A DNA stretch of 64,000 bases from Dendrophyllia cribrosa (GCA_024195265.1 JAJLRJ010000011.1:23793212-23857211), one strand, 5' to 3'; numbered from the stretch's first letter, positions 1-11,251 are shown. Notes: generated from the letters alone by a model not told the origin. Numbers and translations are program-made.

Positions 1-83
1 AAAGCCCGTCATAAAAGGAACAGATAACTTACAATAACAGAAGCATCGGGTCTTGAGGATAAAGCATTTTTGAAGCATCAACG

Positions 84-157
84 ATGAAGCTGGCCTCGAT
101 AATGTGTGTTTTTATGGCTGTTGTGATTTGTGCACGAAAAGGAAGCTGTCGCAAAAG
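84..157 (+). CDS. Wnt8: Wnt8-A exon 1 (signal peptide)
   Basis: ATG at 84 opens a hydrophobic leader of about 17 residues; the exon ends in phase 2 at AAAAG/GTACG (157/158). The start is supported by gene B, whose first exon begins MKLAS in the same phase. Confidence 0.75.
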
Positions 158-2585
158 GTACGATTTTTTTTCTTAGTTTGTTTTTAGTTAATGAAAGTTT
201 AATGTAGATTTAAACACACATACAGAATTAGCCTGTAACATTGCGTGATCTTTCTAAAGTTGTGATCTTTTATTTGTTCTCGTGATCATTGAGTACCCCT
301 ATACGTAACTGTTTCACTCTTAAAAACGGTCCAAATTTAAACAATATTTAATGTTAAATTTCATTTTTCGAAAACAACGAGAAATAAACGGCACCAATAA
401 ATAATGTTGCCCAAGAGGTGTCGTCGTTGATTTATCAACAGACTCAAATTTAATTTTATAACTATATTCTACACGAAAGTATGGACCGTCGACTTCACAC
501 CCAGATAGCAGAGTCGCGATTTTTCTAGCAAGATTGAAGGTGATTGTGCTTTATACGTTGCAGGTACGATTCGATTCCATGGGAGGGAAAGGCTAAGGTC
601 GTATTGATACTTAACCGCGTATTAACCCTTTCACTCCCAGAGTCAATTATGAAGACATGTAGTGTAGTTCTAACTTTTGAGTCTGTCGACGAAATCCTAT
701 GGTGTGACCATTCAAATGGAACTTCTTCAGCAGTACTTTTGGATGTGATAATACCAGTGTTGTTTTTCAATATTTTACAAAATGTAATGTGGAATTTTTC
801 TTGAATTTTGATTTTGGGGTACTCATGGAAGTTAAACGGTTTAACTTGATTAAACTGTATAAAATCTCTGCTAGGTTTATTAATCTTTATTAAGAAGTGC
901 TACTCAAGCGTTTTAATCTAAATTATCACCCTTGGAGTTCCCTCCCGCAGTTCAGTTTCTGGAAGTGAAATTGTTTTAAGAACTAGAAATGTTTGCATTC
1001 CAAGTATGACAAAATTCATTTTGCGTCAACAGATTTGAAAGAGCATCTCCTTTTCACAGGAATAGACAAAAGGTATGTTACTTTATATTGTGATTTAAAG
1101 CGTCTCTAAACCCTTCGATTCCCTATTGCGTTGAAACCCGGCTAACGTCGTGTTTCGTGGATCTAATAAAGTTTTGGTGCGTGGTTGGTAATTAACGCGT
1201 GATATAAATTTTACATTCTTATTATGACACATTATTGCAAATAAGATGCATTCTTTGTTTTAGCAAATTTAATGCTTTTCGTTTCAAGATTAGCATAATT
1301 ATGCTCGCGTTGCGTTGCAATTGTATTTATCGCAAATTCAAGTTGTAATCCGATTAATTGTAATTTGCATACATTATTGTCACGAATGATTCGCCTATTT
1401 GTGACCTTTATATAGAGCGTTTTCACTCACGTGACCTTCAGTCCCGTGGGACTCAAATGACAAAGGCCATGGCAGCCATGTTGGTGTTCCTAACAAAAGA
1501 AGTTAATTAAAATTCTTTTGTACGGGAACACCAATATGGCGGCTATGACGTCAAGTGAAAACGCTCTATTATGACTTCTTACCCTTTAACCGGCAAATTT
1601 CTCAGGGAAATTTTATTGTTGGGAGCGCGTGTTGCAAAAATGCCCGCAAATATGGCAAAAGCTCAGTCTTTTCTTTTCCTCCTGACACCCACAAACTATA
1701 TATCAAAATATTCAGGACAAAATCTTATTTCGCATGGATCACTATTATTTGAAGCAAGTGGTAATTACAATATTTTACCAAATTGTTTTGAATTTCCACT
1801 CTTGGAGCGCCTGCTGCTGCCAAAGTTGTGACATGTTCCTTTCCATTCGCGATTACAACCCAACAGAGCTTGATTGCTTTCCTTGGCCAATAAGAAGCAA
1901 AAGCAAAGTTAACATGTTTTAGTTAACACGCGTTTTCCCGCAATCAACCGTGGATAATACAGAGTGATTTTTAACGAAGTGTCGAAAGTGATTTTTACGT
2001 TTACTTTCAATTGGTTTTGCATGGCTACGCTCTTTGATCGGCTAAAATATCTCACGCCACTTTCTCGGAAAGACCGGAAATACTTAACTCCAAACTGACC
2101 AAAACGGATCCTGACATGCTCGTACGCATTTTCCCGCGCTTAGCGCGCGGGTTATATGTATTTGCTTCGAGTGCTGATTGGTTCATTTGATTGTCTGTCT
2201 CTGTTGTGATTGGCCAGTTGAATTACTCTGGTTTGAGTTTCCCGACACTCAATAGACAATATTCGTATTCACTGTATTGAACTGGAACTAGCGTGCAGTC
2301 GAGGCTCATGCAGGGTAATCTTTACACATGCAAATATTTTTAATGATATTCCCCCGCATTAGCCTCGACTGTAAGCTAGTTCCAGTTCAATACCGAGAAT
2401 ACAAATATTGTCTATTGAAAACCGCACTATATTTGCGTTTGTTGTAAACAGCAATGCAAGGCTTAATTTATTTGTACTTTTAATATTACGACTGATTACG
2501 ACTGTCGTTGACTTGATTCACGTTTAATTTTTAAATATTTTAAGAAAAACGACACTGAACTCATATAGTTTTTATATTTGAAGAC

Positions 2586-2638
<53 letters not shown>

Positions 2639-5600
2639 TGTGATCTTTGAAGGCATACTACTTATAATGATAATCATGGTTTGGAGACAAAATAATAATG
2701 TTGAAGGTAATAAAAAATGTTTCCATACAATCAGAAACGCGGTGAGAATATCTCACAAAATAGATACCTATGGAGCTACCATGGGTGTATTCACTTTCAG
2801 TTCACTGAAGAAGATAGATGTTTCTGTGTAAATATGACTTCAAAACTGATATTCAATCGTATTGTCCTTTGTTTCTGAACATTGTAGCGTCTGTGATTCA
2901 CCGTTGATAATCGTGTACCCAGTCAATATTATAGTAGATATACAAGCCATGCTTCATTCTTACACTGGCCTTCAATTACAGTAAAAACCCGCGTGTAAGA
3001 ACCTAGTGGTTTAAGAACCTGCTGGCAGAAATTTGCCATTTTAGTACCCAAAAATATAAGAACCTGTTTAGCCAAGCAAGATCAAGCAGGTTCTTACATG
3101 TGGGTTATAGTTAAATTATGATAAACATCTTAACCAAGGAGTTTGACTTCGAGATTGCAAATATATATTACAAGAAAATACCAAGCTGTAATTACAAATA
3201 AAAGTATGTGATTCCTACAACAAAAACAGGTTTATATAAAGTACATACTGTAATTGTCTTCATGGACCTTGCTTAAAGGAGGTTTGTACTGTATATCTCC
3301 TTCAAAGAAATTAAGAACCTAATTAAGAACCTACTAAGCCTAAACTGCCAATAACTACCCCAAAATACAAGAACTTATTTTGCCAGACTTCAAAAAATGT
3401 AGGTTCTTACTCGCGGGTTTTTACTGTATTTGTGATCTCTTTTGTAGGCTTATCCCGTGTTGCTGAGTATCGTGAAAGCAGGAGGCCACCGTGGACTTGA
3501 GGAATGCCAAAAACAGTTCAAGAACAACATTTGGAACTGTGCGCTGGATCAGAACAAACACGTGTATAAACAGCTACCCATCTTTGTTAAAACAACACTG
3601 CCTTACGGTAAGCTTATTGAATGTCAACAACAAGTTAACCCTTTCACTTCCAGAGTCAAAAATGGAGATGTGTAGTGAAGTTGTAACTTTGAGTCTGTCA
3701 ACAAAATCCTATGGTGTGACCATTCAAATTAAACCTCTTGGGCAGTACTTTTGCATGGTACCATTTATTTTTCAATATTTTACAAAATGAAATTTGGAAT
3801 TTTTCTTCAATTTTGATGTTTGGCACTCTTGGGAGTTAAAGGGTTGAATTAACGGGGCGTGGTGATAGTGAGAAATTTTGAAAGGAATTCCTAGAAGGTA
3901 ACAAAAACCTTTATCCCTGAGAAGTATCAAAAATCTCTGAAATGCTGTTCCTGTCAACATTCGTTTCTGGCTTAATACCCTAAAGTACCATGGCCGTGGA
4001 AAGGCGCGGTGATCTAGTGATTCGCGCATCGGACTTTCAGGTCGGTAGTTCGAGCCTGGTCTCTATAACGTTGTGTTATTTCCTTATGGCCCTGTCACAC
4101 TATTGCGTATCGTACTAGCGTGTGCCAGCGTATAAAAAATATCACTCATACGCTGGTATACGCTGACATACGCTAGGGGTACGTTAGGCATAGGTTGTAT
4201 ACGTTTCAAGCACGGTCGCATACAGTGGCATACGCAGGCATACGGCGAGGCAGAAATTTTTTGTTTAAGCATGCTTAAAAATTCTGTGCGTATTTGGACG
4301 TATGGGTTATACGCTAAGCATACGCTAGGCATACGCTGAATACGCGAGAGTTACGCTAGAGGTACGTTACTCATAGGTCAAGTACGCTGGTCATACGCTG
4401 TATTTTCAAGGGTTTTTTTGTGCGTATGAAAATTATTTTGTGAATTTTCATACGCAACTCATACGTTTCTCTTATACGCAATAGTGCGACAGGGCCTTTA
4501 GACAAGAAACTTTGCCCACGTTGTCTCTCTCCACCCAGGTGTATATAATATAATGCTGGGAGATAACCTTACGATAGCATTCCATCCAGTGGGGAGTAGT
4601 AATGCTCTCAGTCACTTCATGCTACAGAAACCGGATTAAGCTCCGGAAGTTGTGAGCCATTGGGCTTGTGAAGACTTACTTTTACCATGGCCATGTGTTT
4701 TCTTTGTCTTTTTTTGTCAAAAGGACATGTACATTTGGTATCTATTTGTAAATTCTGATCTATTGGCACCCTCTTGAGAGTGACAGATTTAAACCGACTA
4801 GGGACCACGTTTCTGTTTCAGCCACTCGAGAGACAGCTTTCCTCCACGCCATCAGCACCGCCGCCATTACACATGAAGTCACGCTTCAGTGCAGACAGGA
4901 CAAAATACCCGGATGTCGTTGCGTAGAAGAAAGGAACAAACAACCAAAAGGAAATGGCGATTGGCAGTGGGGAGGCTGCAGTGATAACATTTGGTTCGGA
5001 GAGAATACGACAAGGAGCTTTATCGATGAGCTGGAGCCGCAAGTAGAGGACGCCCGAACAGCAGTTAATTTGCACAACAATGAAGTTGGACGACGGGTAA
5101 ATTTTCTTTCTTTCTTTTTACGGTGCACATTATAGTAAATTGGCCATAATGACTTAAAGGGGCAGTATCACGAGGTCGAAACTTGAAAACGTCGGCCCAG
5201 TTTTCAAGTTTGATTCCGCAAATTCAAAAAGGCCGTCGAGAAGTGGAGGTATTTGTTGAATCAAAAAATCCGTTTTGATAGCCGGAAGAAATATGTCCAA
5301 AATTCCGGTGCAAGAATAGTGAACAGTGCCGCGCGTGGAACCTCGTGATACTGCCCCTTTAATAAGCCATGTAAACCTTATGGATAACCTTCTCGGATTA
5401 ACACCTTTGAAAACAAACGAAAGAATGAAAGAAGGAACGCGCGAAATTAGAGTGAATGAACGAAGGAACGAAGGAACGAACGACCAGAAAGATAGGCGGA
5501 CGGACGGACGGACGGAAAGAAGGACTGCCAAATAGATGGATGGATGAAAACAGTGAGCTACTTTTACACTAAAATTACATACAGTACAAATTTAAATTTC

Positions 5601-6383
5601 TACTGTATAAAATGTTTAAAATGTTTGAATTAAAAATAATTTACATAAACACATTAAATATATAAAACGTTCTAATGAATAAAGCATTGGACTAAAAGTC
5701 GATAGAAAGATTAAGCAAATTAATTATATTATTTTGTTTTAAAAAGCCCCCATGGACGTTTCATCTTTTTAAAGAGACGATTTAAAAATCGTCTCTTAAC
5801 GCTTTCCAAATTTTCCAAATGGATGAATAGTTGGATGAATGGATCAACGGACTGACAGTGAATGGATTGAATAGTAACACATTCTAATTTATCACTTGTG
5901 TTTCCTAAACAGGTCGTCAGGTCAAGTTTGAAGAGAGAATGCAAGTGCCACGGTATTACAGGAAGCTGCCATTTAAAAACTTGTTGGAAATCCCTGGCGC
6001 CTTTTAGCGTCGTTGGCGCAGCACTGAAACGCAAATATCAGCAAGCCGCAAAAGTTGCGTTGGTTGACAGCTCGCTACAAGAAGAAACAGTAAAGAAACC
6101 AGCGTCAAGAAGAGATAGAAGGCTTGTTTATCTGGACTCATCCCCAGACTACTGTGTGCGTAACATCACCGCTGGCTCCCATGGAATGCTGGGGAGGACA
6201 TGCAATAGTGATGACGTCAGCATAAGCAAATGCAAGTCTTTATGTAACTCTTGCAAAATGAGATCTCGAACAGTGGAACACAGCAAACAGGTTGATTGCA
6301 GATGTAAGTTTGTTTGGTGTTGCAGTATCGAGTGTGAGAAATGTACAAAAACGTATTCTGTAACAACTTGCACGAGGCGGTAA
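84..6383 (+). CDS. Wnt8: Wnt8-like secreted ligand, gene A (complete, 5 exons)
   Basis: Model: exons 84-157, 564-597, 3448-3607, 4822-5096 and 5913-6383 (TAA stop); phases fit throughout and give 337 codons, normal for a Wnt. A hydrophobic start (MKLASIMCVFMAVVICA) acts as signal peptide. Exon 4 carries ATRETAF and the Wnt block WQWGGCSDN; exon 5 carries ECKCHGITGSC, SPDYCVRNIT and the cysteine-rich C-terminus ending CTRR. The SPDYC-N-I-x-G block and overall spacing match Wnt8 proteins better than other subfamilies. Known role of the family: Porcupine-lipidated, secreted ligand for Frizzled/LRP in beta-catenin signalling. Odd point: the residue that normally carries the lipid (Ser in CHGxSGSC) is Thr197. 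N-glycosylation sequons NTT (exon 4) and NIT (exon 5) are visible. The weakest exon is 564-597, whose donor (AAG/GTCGTA) is poor. Family call firm; subfamily Wnt8 likely. Confidence 0.9.
158..563 (+). other. Wnt8-A intron 1
   Basis: AT-rich intron DNA. I see no repeat element, ORF or RNA structure in it. Confidence 0.5.
564..597 (+). CDS. Wnt8: Wnt8-A exon 2 (34 nt, tentative)
   Basis: Micro-exon read between an acceptor TTGCAG (ends 563) and a weak donor at 598. It encodes YDSIPWEGKAK in the phase needed to join exon 1 (phase 2) to exon 3 (phase 0), and resembles SDSILGQE in the matching 25-nt exon of gene B. A MITE starts 25 bp downstream. Confidence 0.55.
622..844 (+). mobile_element. TTAA-flanked MITE, family 1 copy 1
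   Basis: Starts TTAACCCTTTCACTCCCAGA and ends with an imperfect inverted version (AGTTAAACGGTTTAA). The TTAA-CCC start recalls piggyBac-type ends. Three further copies lie at 3635, 13201 and 17001. The in-frame peptides it contains are shadows of the repeat. Confidence 0.75.
1414..1567. mobile_element. Short hairpin MITE in Wnt8-A intron 2
   Basis: Inverted ends AGAGCGTTTTCACTCACGTG and its near complement at 1553-1567; inner arms carry CCATGTTGGTGTTC versus GAACACCAATATGG. About 154 bp, no coding capacity. Confidence 0.8.
2251..2416. mobile_element. Hairpin MITE, family 2 copy 1
   Basis: Ends AATAGACAATATTCGTATTC and an inverted counterpart at 2390-2416; inner arms GAACTGGAACTAGC and GCTAGTTCCAGTTC. 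A second copy lies at 16291-16415. Confidence 0.8.
2588..2638 (+). repeat. AAT microsatellite
   Basis: About 16 uninterrupted AAT units in Wnt8-A intron 2. Confidence 0.95.
2979..3426. mobile_element. Tc1/mariner-like MITE beside a splice acceptor
   Basis: Inverted ends CAGTAAAAACCCGCG and CGCGGGTTTTTACTG bounded by TA on both sides; subterminal TAAGAACCT motifs recur in both arms. About 448 bp, non-coding. It stops 21 bp before the first base of Wnt8-A exon 3. Confidence 0.8.
3448..3607 (+). CDS. Wnt8: Wnt8-A exon 3
   Basis: Encodes AYPVLLSIVKAGGH, LEECQKQFKNNIWNC and ending TTLPYG, a typical Wnt N-terminal helical region (the E-C-Q-x-Q-F-x-x-x-x-W-N-C block). Acceptor TTTTGTAG ends at 3447 and donor ACG/GTAAGC at 3607/3608. 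It is closely similar to exon 3 of gene B, which is one codon shorter. Confidence 0.9.
3635..3848 (+). mobile_element. TTAA-flanked MITE, family 1 copy 2
   Basis: Same family as 622-844, in Wnt8-A intron 3, starting 27 bp after the donor. Ends TTAACCCTTTCACTTCCAGA and GGGAGTTAAAGGGTTGAA. Confidence 0.8.
3995..4085 (+). repeat. tRNA-derived SINE head (tentative)
   Basis: Box A-like GTGATCTAGTGATTCG followed about 30 bp later by box B-like GTAGTTCGAGCC, as in a tRNA-derived SINE promoter. No cloverleaf good enough for a functional tRNA gene. Confidence 0.4.
4088..4496. mobile_element. MITE with internal CATACGCT array
   Basis: Inverted ends GGCCCTGTCACACTATTGCG and CGCAATAGTGCGACAGGGCC, about 409 bp. 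The interior is a loose array of TACGCTGG/TACGCTAG-type words repeated more than twenty times, mostly on one strand. hAT-like by its GGCCC ends; target duplication not clear. Confidence 0.8.
4822..5096 (+). CDS. Wnt8: Wnt8-A exon 4
   Basis: Acceptor CTGTTTCAG ends at 4821 and donor CGG/GTAAAT follows 5096. Encodes ATRETAFLHAISTAA, a Cys pair, WQWGGCSDN, FIDELEP and LHNNEVGRR, all canonical Wnt blocks. Phase 1 in, phase 0 out. Confidence 0.93.
5154..5363. mobile_element. TTAA-flanked MITE (AAAGGGGCAGTATC family)
   Basis: Perfect inverted ends TTAAAGGGGCAGTATCACGA at both sides. Sits in the last intron of Wnt8-A. A related half-end appears at about 18350. Confidence 0.85.
5430..5535 (+). repeat. 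GAAC/GGAC simple-repeat patch
   Basis: Degenerate GAAGGAAC units passing into GGAC tetranucleotides and GATG units. Peptides read from it are low complexity. Confidence 0.8.
5913..6383 (+). CDS. Wnt8: Wnt8-A terminal exon
   Basis: Starts after CTAAACAG (ends 5912) with VVRSSLKRECKCHG and runs to TAA at 6381-6383. It holds the lipidation hairpin (CHGITGSC, Thr instead of Ser), SPDYCVRNITAG, and the terminal cysteine cluster CRCKFVWCCSIECEKC that makes the Frizzled-binding 'index finger' side in Wnt proteins. Confidence 0.93.
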   Translation, partial: VVRSSLKRECKCHGITGSCHLKTCWKSLAPFSVVGAALKRKYQQAAKVALVDSSLQEETVKKPASRRDRRLVYLDSSPDYCVRNITAGSHGMLGRTCNSDDVSISKCKSLCNSCKMRSRTVEHSKQVDCRCKFVWCCSIECEKCTKTYSVTTCTRR

Positions 6384-6608
6384 AACAGTACAGTACAGTC
6401 TGGGAACGACTTTGGTCCCAAGAACCGAATCCAAGATTAGCAAGGTGCATGCTTGAGGACAGAGAAATTAAAAGGAACACGGCGCCATTCCTCTAGCTTA
6501 GTTCTAGATATTAGGACGCTAAAACGAGCTAAAACAGAATGCAATGATAAGTTAAACTGATAAAATGTAAAACAAGTTTGTTGTGGTCGCTAGAAAATTA
6601 CGCAATTT

Positions 6609-6614
6609 AATAAA
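6609..6614 (+). promoter_or_regulatory. poly(A) signal of Wnt8-A
   Basis: AATAAA lies 226 bp after the stop codon, in AT-rich DNA; it is the first canonical signal downstream of the gene on the + strand. Confidence 0.5.
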
Positions 6615-6639
6615 CAATATATGAAATAAGAGCATGCCT

Positions 6640-7171
6640 GCTTATATTCGTGGCACGGATTCAATGACCTCTGTTGTTTTAAGAACTCAAAAGTTGCTAA
6701 GTTACATATAGAGTAGGTATCTGTATTCTATTCTATTCAATTACGTATTATTTCCGTTAAAGTATTAAGAGCTACCGAATTCCGACACATGTACATGAAA
6801 GACCGTGAACTAACACATATTTCCCTTATACATATTTTCTAGTTAATATGTAAATATAATTTGTCCTCCAAATTTACTTTGTTAGCATGTCTAAAAAGCC
6901 ATTTACGATTGCATGTTTGTTTATGTTTTTTTTCCCAAGACGGGCAAGTTCGTTAGTCAAGATAATGTTCAGCTAATGTGTCCGGCGTTAGAACAACCGA
7001 TTTCAGCAGCCTTCTTTCTCTGAATTCGCTGACTAAAGTAATTACATCTATTCAACAGCAAGAAATAATGCAATAAAAATGGATCCAATAATAAATGAAA
7101 GGCAACAAATAGGCGCCAAGCCGCCCCTCAAAAATATCAAATTTGCTTTGATTCTCTGGAGCAATTAGTTT
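6640..7171. other. Intergenic, nothing recognised
   Basis: AT-rich DNA just downstream of Wnt8-A without clear repeats, coding exons or RNA genes. Confidence 0.5.
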
Positions 7172-7546
7172 GGGGCCGTGTCACGGAGGTTTTTGTGTTT
7201 TTGGCTCCGTCTGTACTAGAATTAAAATTGAACATCTTAGTTCAAACACGAAATGCTCTTGCAACAGAACGAAAATGATATCAAGTGACATCTTGAACGA
7301 ATAAAAAAACGTAACTAGTTTTTATCAGATTTTCGAAAACACATGGAACGAACCATGTTTTTTTCAAGATGCAATCCATTTCCATCCTGGCCATCTGTAG
7401 TCAGAGACACTTATTTACAGTTTCAGTGTACTCGTAGAGTAATTTTAAACAAAACTCGACCATTTTATTTTGGCTTCCATTGATGCAATTATATTACGCC
7501 TTTTGGCTTTTTAAGAATAAGCACTAAAAATTGGTGACATGGCCCC
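7172..7546. mobile_element. hAT-like MITE (GGGGCCGTGTCAC ends)
   Basis: Starts GGGGCCGTGTCACGGAGG and ends GGTGACATGGCCCC, roughly inverted. No ORF. Confidence 0.6.
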
Positions 7547-8231
7547 TTTAACAGCAACACAAAAAATAGATCAATAAAACTCTATATTCAAAATCATTGC
7601 TGTATGTGCAGGTTATGCGTGTGATAACGGTATGTAGCGGTTAAGCAATCTTACTTCGCTTTTCAATAACACGCGAACTTTGAATTTCAAAACAAAACCA
7701 ACAGCTTCGTTTTTCACTGCGGCGCAAATATCATATACTAGACGTCTCTGGAAACAACGATGCTTTACGCAATATGGTGAAATGGTCATCCATGTTTGTG
7801 GGATGTGACTGGCTGATTATGAACCATTTTGTCACGGTTTCTACTGATTTTCAGGTGTCCAATAGTTTGTCGCCAATCGACGGCAGTGTAAAACGTAAAC
7901 CTAGTCTTAATAATAGTTGGGCTTTGAACTTCAGAGGTCGCGTGTTTTTTTACATCGAAATGCGCAGTAACATAATATTTAAACATGTTTTGTGAAGAAT
8001 AAATACAATAGCATAATTAACAATTTGGTGAAGTTTTTTGCTTTCATTTCACAATTATTGGCCTGGATTTACTTTACCCACGACAACAGCAGCAATTATA
8101 AAAGGCTGGTTTAATTTGTGTTGTCTTCCTTAGCCTAAGTCGTCAACCGAAGTATTAAACCGATAACTCATGTCTCACGCCTTAAGATCTTTCGCTATCA
8201 TCCCTACCCAGCTACATTCAATATATATATA

Positions 8232-8406
8232 CAGTGGAATCCCGATTTTTCGAATACTCCATTTTTCGAAACTCCCGATTATTCGAACCAAAGCTCGTTT
8301 CCCTTGGATTTGATTTCAGTCAATACCACCTCCGATTTTTCGAACTCCCGATTTTTCGAACCAATTTCCGTTTCCCTTGGAGGTTTGAAAAATTGGGATT
8401 CCACTG
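8232..8406. mobile_element. TA-flanked MITE with CGATTTTTCGAA repeats
   Basis: Ends CAGTGGAATCCCGATTTTTC and AAAATTGGGATTCCACTG flanked by TA, Tc1/mariner style. The interior contains four CGAA-rich repeats (two strong CCCGATTTTTCGAA words). Not a CRISPR: spacers are not unique and the whole is inverted-repeat bounded. Confidence 0.8.
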
Positions 8407-8617
8407 TATACATATTTTTAATTAGTAGTATATTTCCTCAAGGCGTGTTAAAAAAGTTTCTGGTGATTTATTACTGTTACTAATTTTGCAAGCCTTAAAT
8501 ATACGTTACTGAACACTTTCACTGTCAGATTCCATCGAACGTTAACCTTGTCATTGAGAGAAATCCTATTTTAATTAAAGCTACCGAGCAGTTTGATCTG
8601 TCACGTACAAGTCACTA

Positions 8618-9479
8618 CAGTCAAGTCTCTCTTGGGGTGCGTTCCTTTGGTCGAATCCAAAAACGGATTTGTTGGGAAGGATTCTTCGGATTTGCGGTTT
8701 TCAAAGAAACGCCAAATCCAAAAAAGGATTTGTGTCATGTGACAGCAATAAAGTCACGCTATGAAGATTTTGCACAGCTCGGGGTATGCTTGACTGTTGT
8801 TGAGTAACTCATAGGTGACATAAAACAAAGTAACGAAAAGTATGAAAAATTTGTAGTAGAGTGCAAGACAACACGAACAACGGTAGAACACAAAGAAAAA
8901 AGTCATCAGTACGCAACCTCGTATATTTGCTGGTGTTAAAAACGCCAAAAGGGCGAGGAAAGTTTTTATTTGCTCTAAACTATTGGCTTTTTGAAAGAAA
9001 ATTAAACAAATGCCTACCTTTCTTGGTCTTTGGGACAAAAATGGCGCTGGAGAGCTGCTTTGCTCATCAAGATATGTCATATATGGTAAATAGAGTGTAC
9101 CATATCAACTGCTAAACCCCGCTGACCACCAGTACTTTTTTCAAATCCGTTCCAATGGAACGCTTGGATTTCAAATCCAAAGAATCCGGATTTGGATTGA
9201 ATCCATCGAATCCTTCCTCAGAGTGGATTCGATGGATTCGAAATCCTTTTTGGGATTCGTCCAAAGGAACAGAAAATCCGTTTTTGAATTCAAAATCCGG
9301 ATTTGCATTCTGACCAAAGGAACGCACCCTTAAGCGACCACCCTTGATGCAGGAAAAAGTGGTCGCTTTAGAGGAAAATCAAGACAAACAGTATTTGACT
9401 GAGAAACAAAACCGTTATTTACAAAGTGGTCGCTTACGGGAAGTGGTCGTTTAAGAGAGTGGTCGTTAACAGTTGACTA
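8618..9479. mobile_element. TA-type MITE split by an inner insertion
   Basis: Outer ends ACAGTCAAGTCTCTCTT and AACAGTTGACTAT; the right part contains repeated AAGTGGTCGCTT words. The unit is interrupted by the element at 8635-9329. Confidence 0.6.
8635..9329. mobile_element. hAT-like non-autonomous element nested in a MITE
   Basis: Ends GGGTGCGTTCCTTTGGTC and GACCAAAGGAACGCACCC, with subterminal AATCC/GGATT words in both arms. About 695 bp. Short peptides inside are not homologous to anything I recognise. Confidence 0.75.
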
Positions 9480-9489
9480 TACAAGGTTC

Positions 9490-11251
9490 TGACCTTCTTA
9501 ACAATTAAAGTCAAAGACGATGATCTAAACCATACACACCAGGTAAAGTATACCCATGGATTGAACTCAAAGATCTCGTAATAACTGTTTAAACACTCCT
9601 TTGCTTCTAGTAAATTAATATTTTCTATCAGTTTTTAGTAAGTTTTGTACATCTGTGATTTCTTCTGAGTTCTTCTGTCTTTCGTACAGGTGTTCGATAC
9701 AACATTTCTCGACGCTTGTCAAATATGCTTTCCTCAGCAGCATTTAATAATTAACTTCTCTTTACTTAGCCTTGGCAGAAGAAATTATTAGTACTGGTCC
9801 GTAATACATAATTAGTAGGTTCATTCAGTTATTTTTATGGTAAAAATGTTCAAGCAGACAAACCGTGGACGACAATCCTGCTGCTGTAAGTTAGATCAAA
9901 TTCACATCGTGATTAACGGAAGATAAACTGTAGAACAGAGACCGATATATTTCGGCTGGCCAGACCAGTCTTCATTAGGTTCAAGTACAATGAGGAAAAT
10001 TTACATTGGTGTACGTAAGTACAGCGTAACAGCTTTTACACAATAACGGAACTACGTAAGACTAATGACATAGATTGACAGTGGGAAAATGTAATAAAAT
10101 AATACTAAATATCTGTAAAATATGTTTCTTCTTGGATATCAAGGTTACTGTTTTGCCATATTTGAGCGGCTGGGAGAAGTAGAATTTTGTTATAAATTGT
10201 GTTTTGTTCTAAGAGGAATTTATTTTAAGGAAAAACGGGTATATCATTAGAAGGATTAATTGTGTGTCGCCGGATCACAGCGTGTGTGGCAACGTGCGTT
10301 GTAAAGTGTCCTGGCAGGAAACAGCTGTCAAGCGGTTGTGTCTTATTATGATCGGACTCGCTGAATGGTATAATTTTTTTCTTCTAGAAAGGAAGTACAG
10401 GGGCTTAGAAATTAAGTAACTGTTTATCAACGGAAGTCTTCTTGGCCTTTGCAAATTAAATTCATTCTTAAAGTGGTTTTCAATCGGGGTATAGCAAAGC
10501 CAAAACCAAAATAATTGCACATGCTCTGCCCGATCACAAAATACCCCAACAATTCGATGAACCAATCATAACTTTGACGCAGATACATGTTGCAAAGCAC
10601 AGGAAAATAATCAAACGTTATCAAACGTTATCAAACGTTATCAAGAGTTAACTTCTAATTGGCTGGGAAAGTCATGCGAGAGTATAAGCCAATCATCATT
10701 CCAAATGAATTGGGCGCCATCTTGTTTGATCTGCTATCTTGGATTTTAACTCGTGTTATTTGGGTGCCTTGAAAGGTTAACAAGATAATTCCAGAAAACA
10801 GGTATAAAGTAGTTAACAAATGGTATTTGTCTAGATAATCCAACGTTAATATTAAATTATAGCATTATGTGCCGTAATGCACAAAAGTGATAGGTGAGTT
10901 TAATATGGTGAGTTTATCGCTTTAGAAAGGAAAGCTTATTTCTCTTGGGGGATATTATCAAAAGTATAAGATATCAGTTGGCCATGATGAATACGGAACT
11001 TCTAAAACCTTAACTCCGACAACACGTACTTGTTTAAATTTGATTCAGTTGTTGTGCAGCACTCGGAGTTCGAGTTCTCTAGGAAATCTCAAAACTGCTT
11101 TTATCAGTTTTTTACTGTGCAGTCGATAAAACTTGATGTGAGAATTAATTGTAAGTATTTCGAATTCTCTAAATACCAGAGTGAGTTCACATATATGTGA
11201 TTTATATGTAATTTTTGTCGGGCTCTCCAATGCAACTTTTGTCTCAAGTGT
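9490..11251. other. Intergenic, mostly unassigned
   Basis: Contains a repeat-like patch at 9930-10010 (ACAGAGACCGATATATTTCG; similar to 53714-53815) and an 11-bp tandem TCAAACGTTAT near 10611-10645. No gene seen. Confidence 0.4.
10611..10645 (+). repeat. 11-bp tandem repeat
   Basis: Three direct units of TCAAACGTTAT. Confidence 0.85.

Noticed and set aside
544..804. 86-codon ORF in Wnt8-A intron 2
   Set aside because: Most of it is the family 1 MITE; similar peptides appear at all four MITE copies.
3995..4085. tRNA gene
   Set aside because: Only box A and box B-like words are present; stems do not pair well enough, so a SINE head is more likely.
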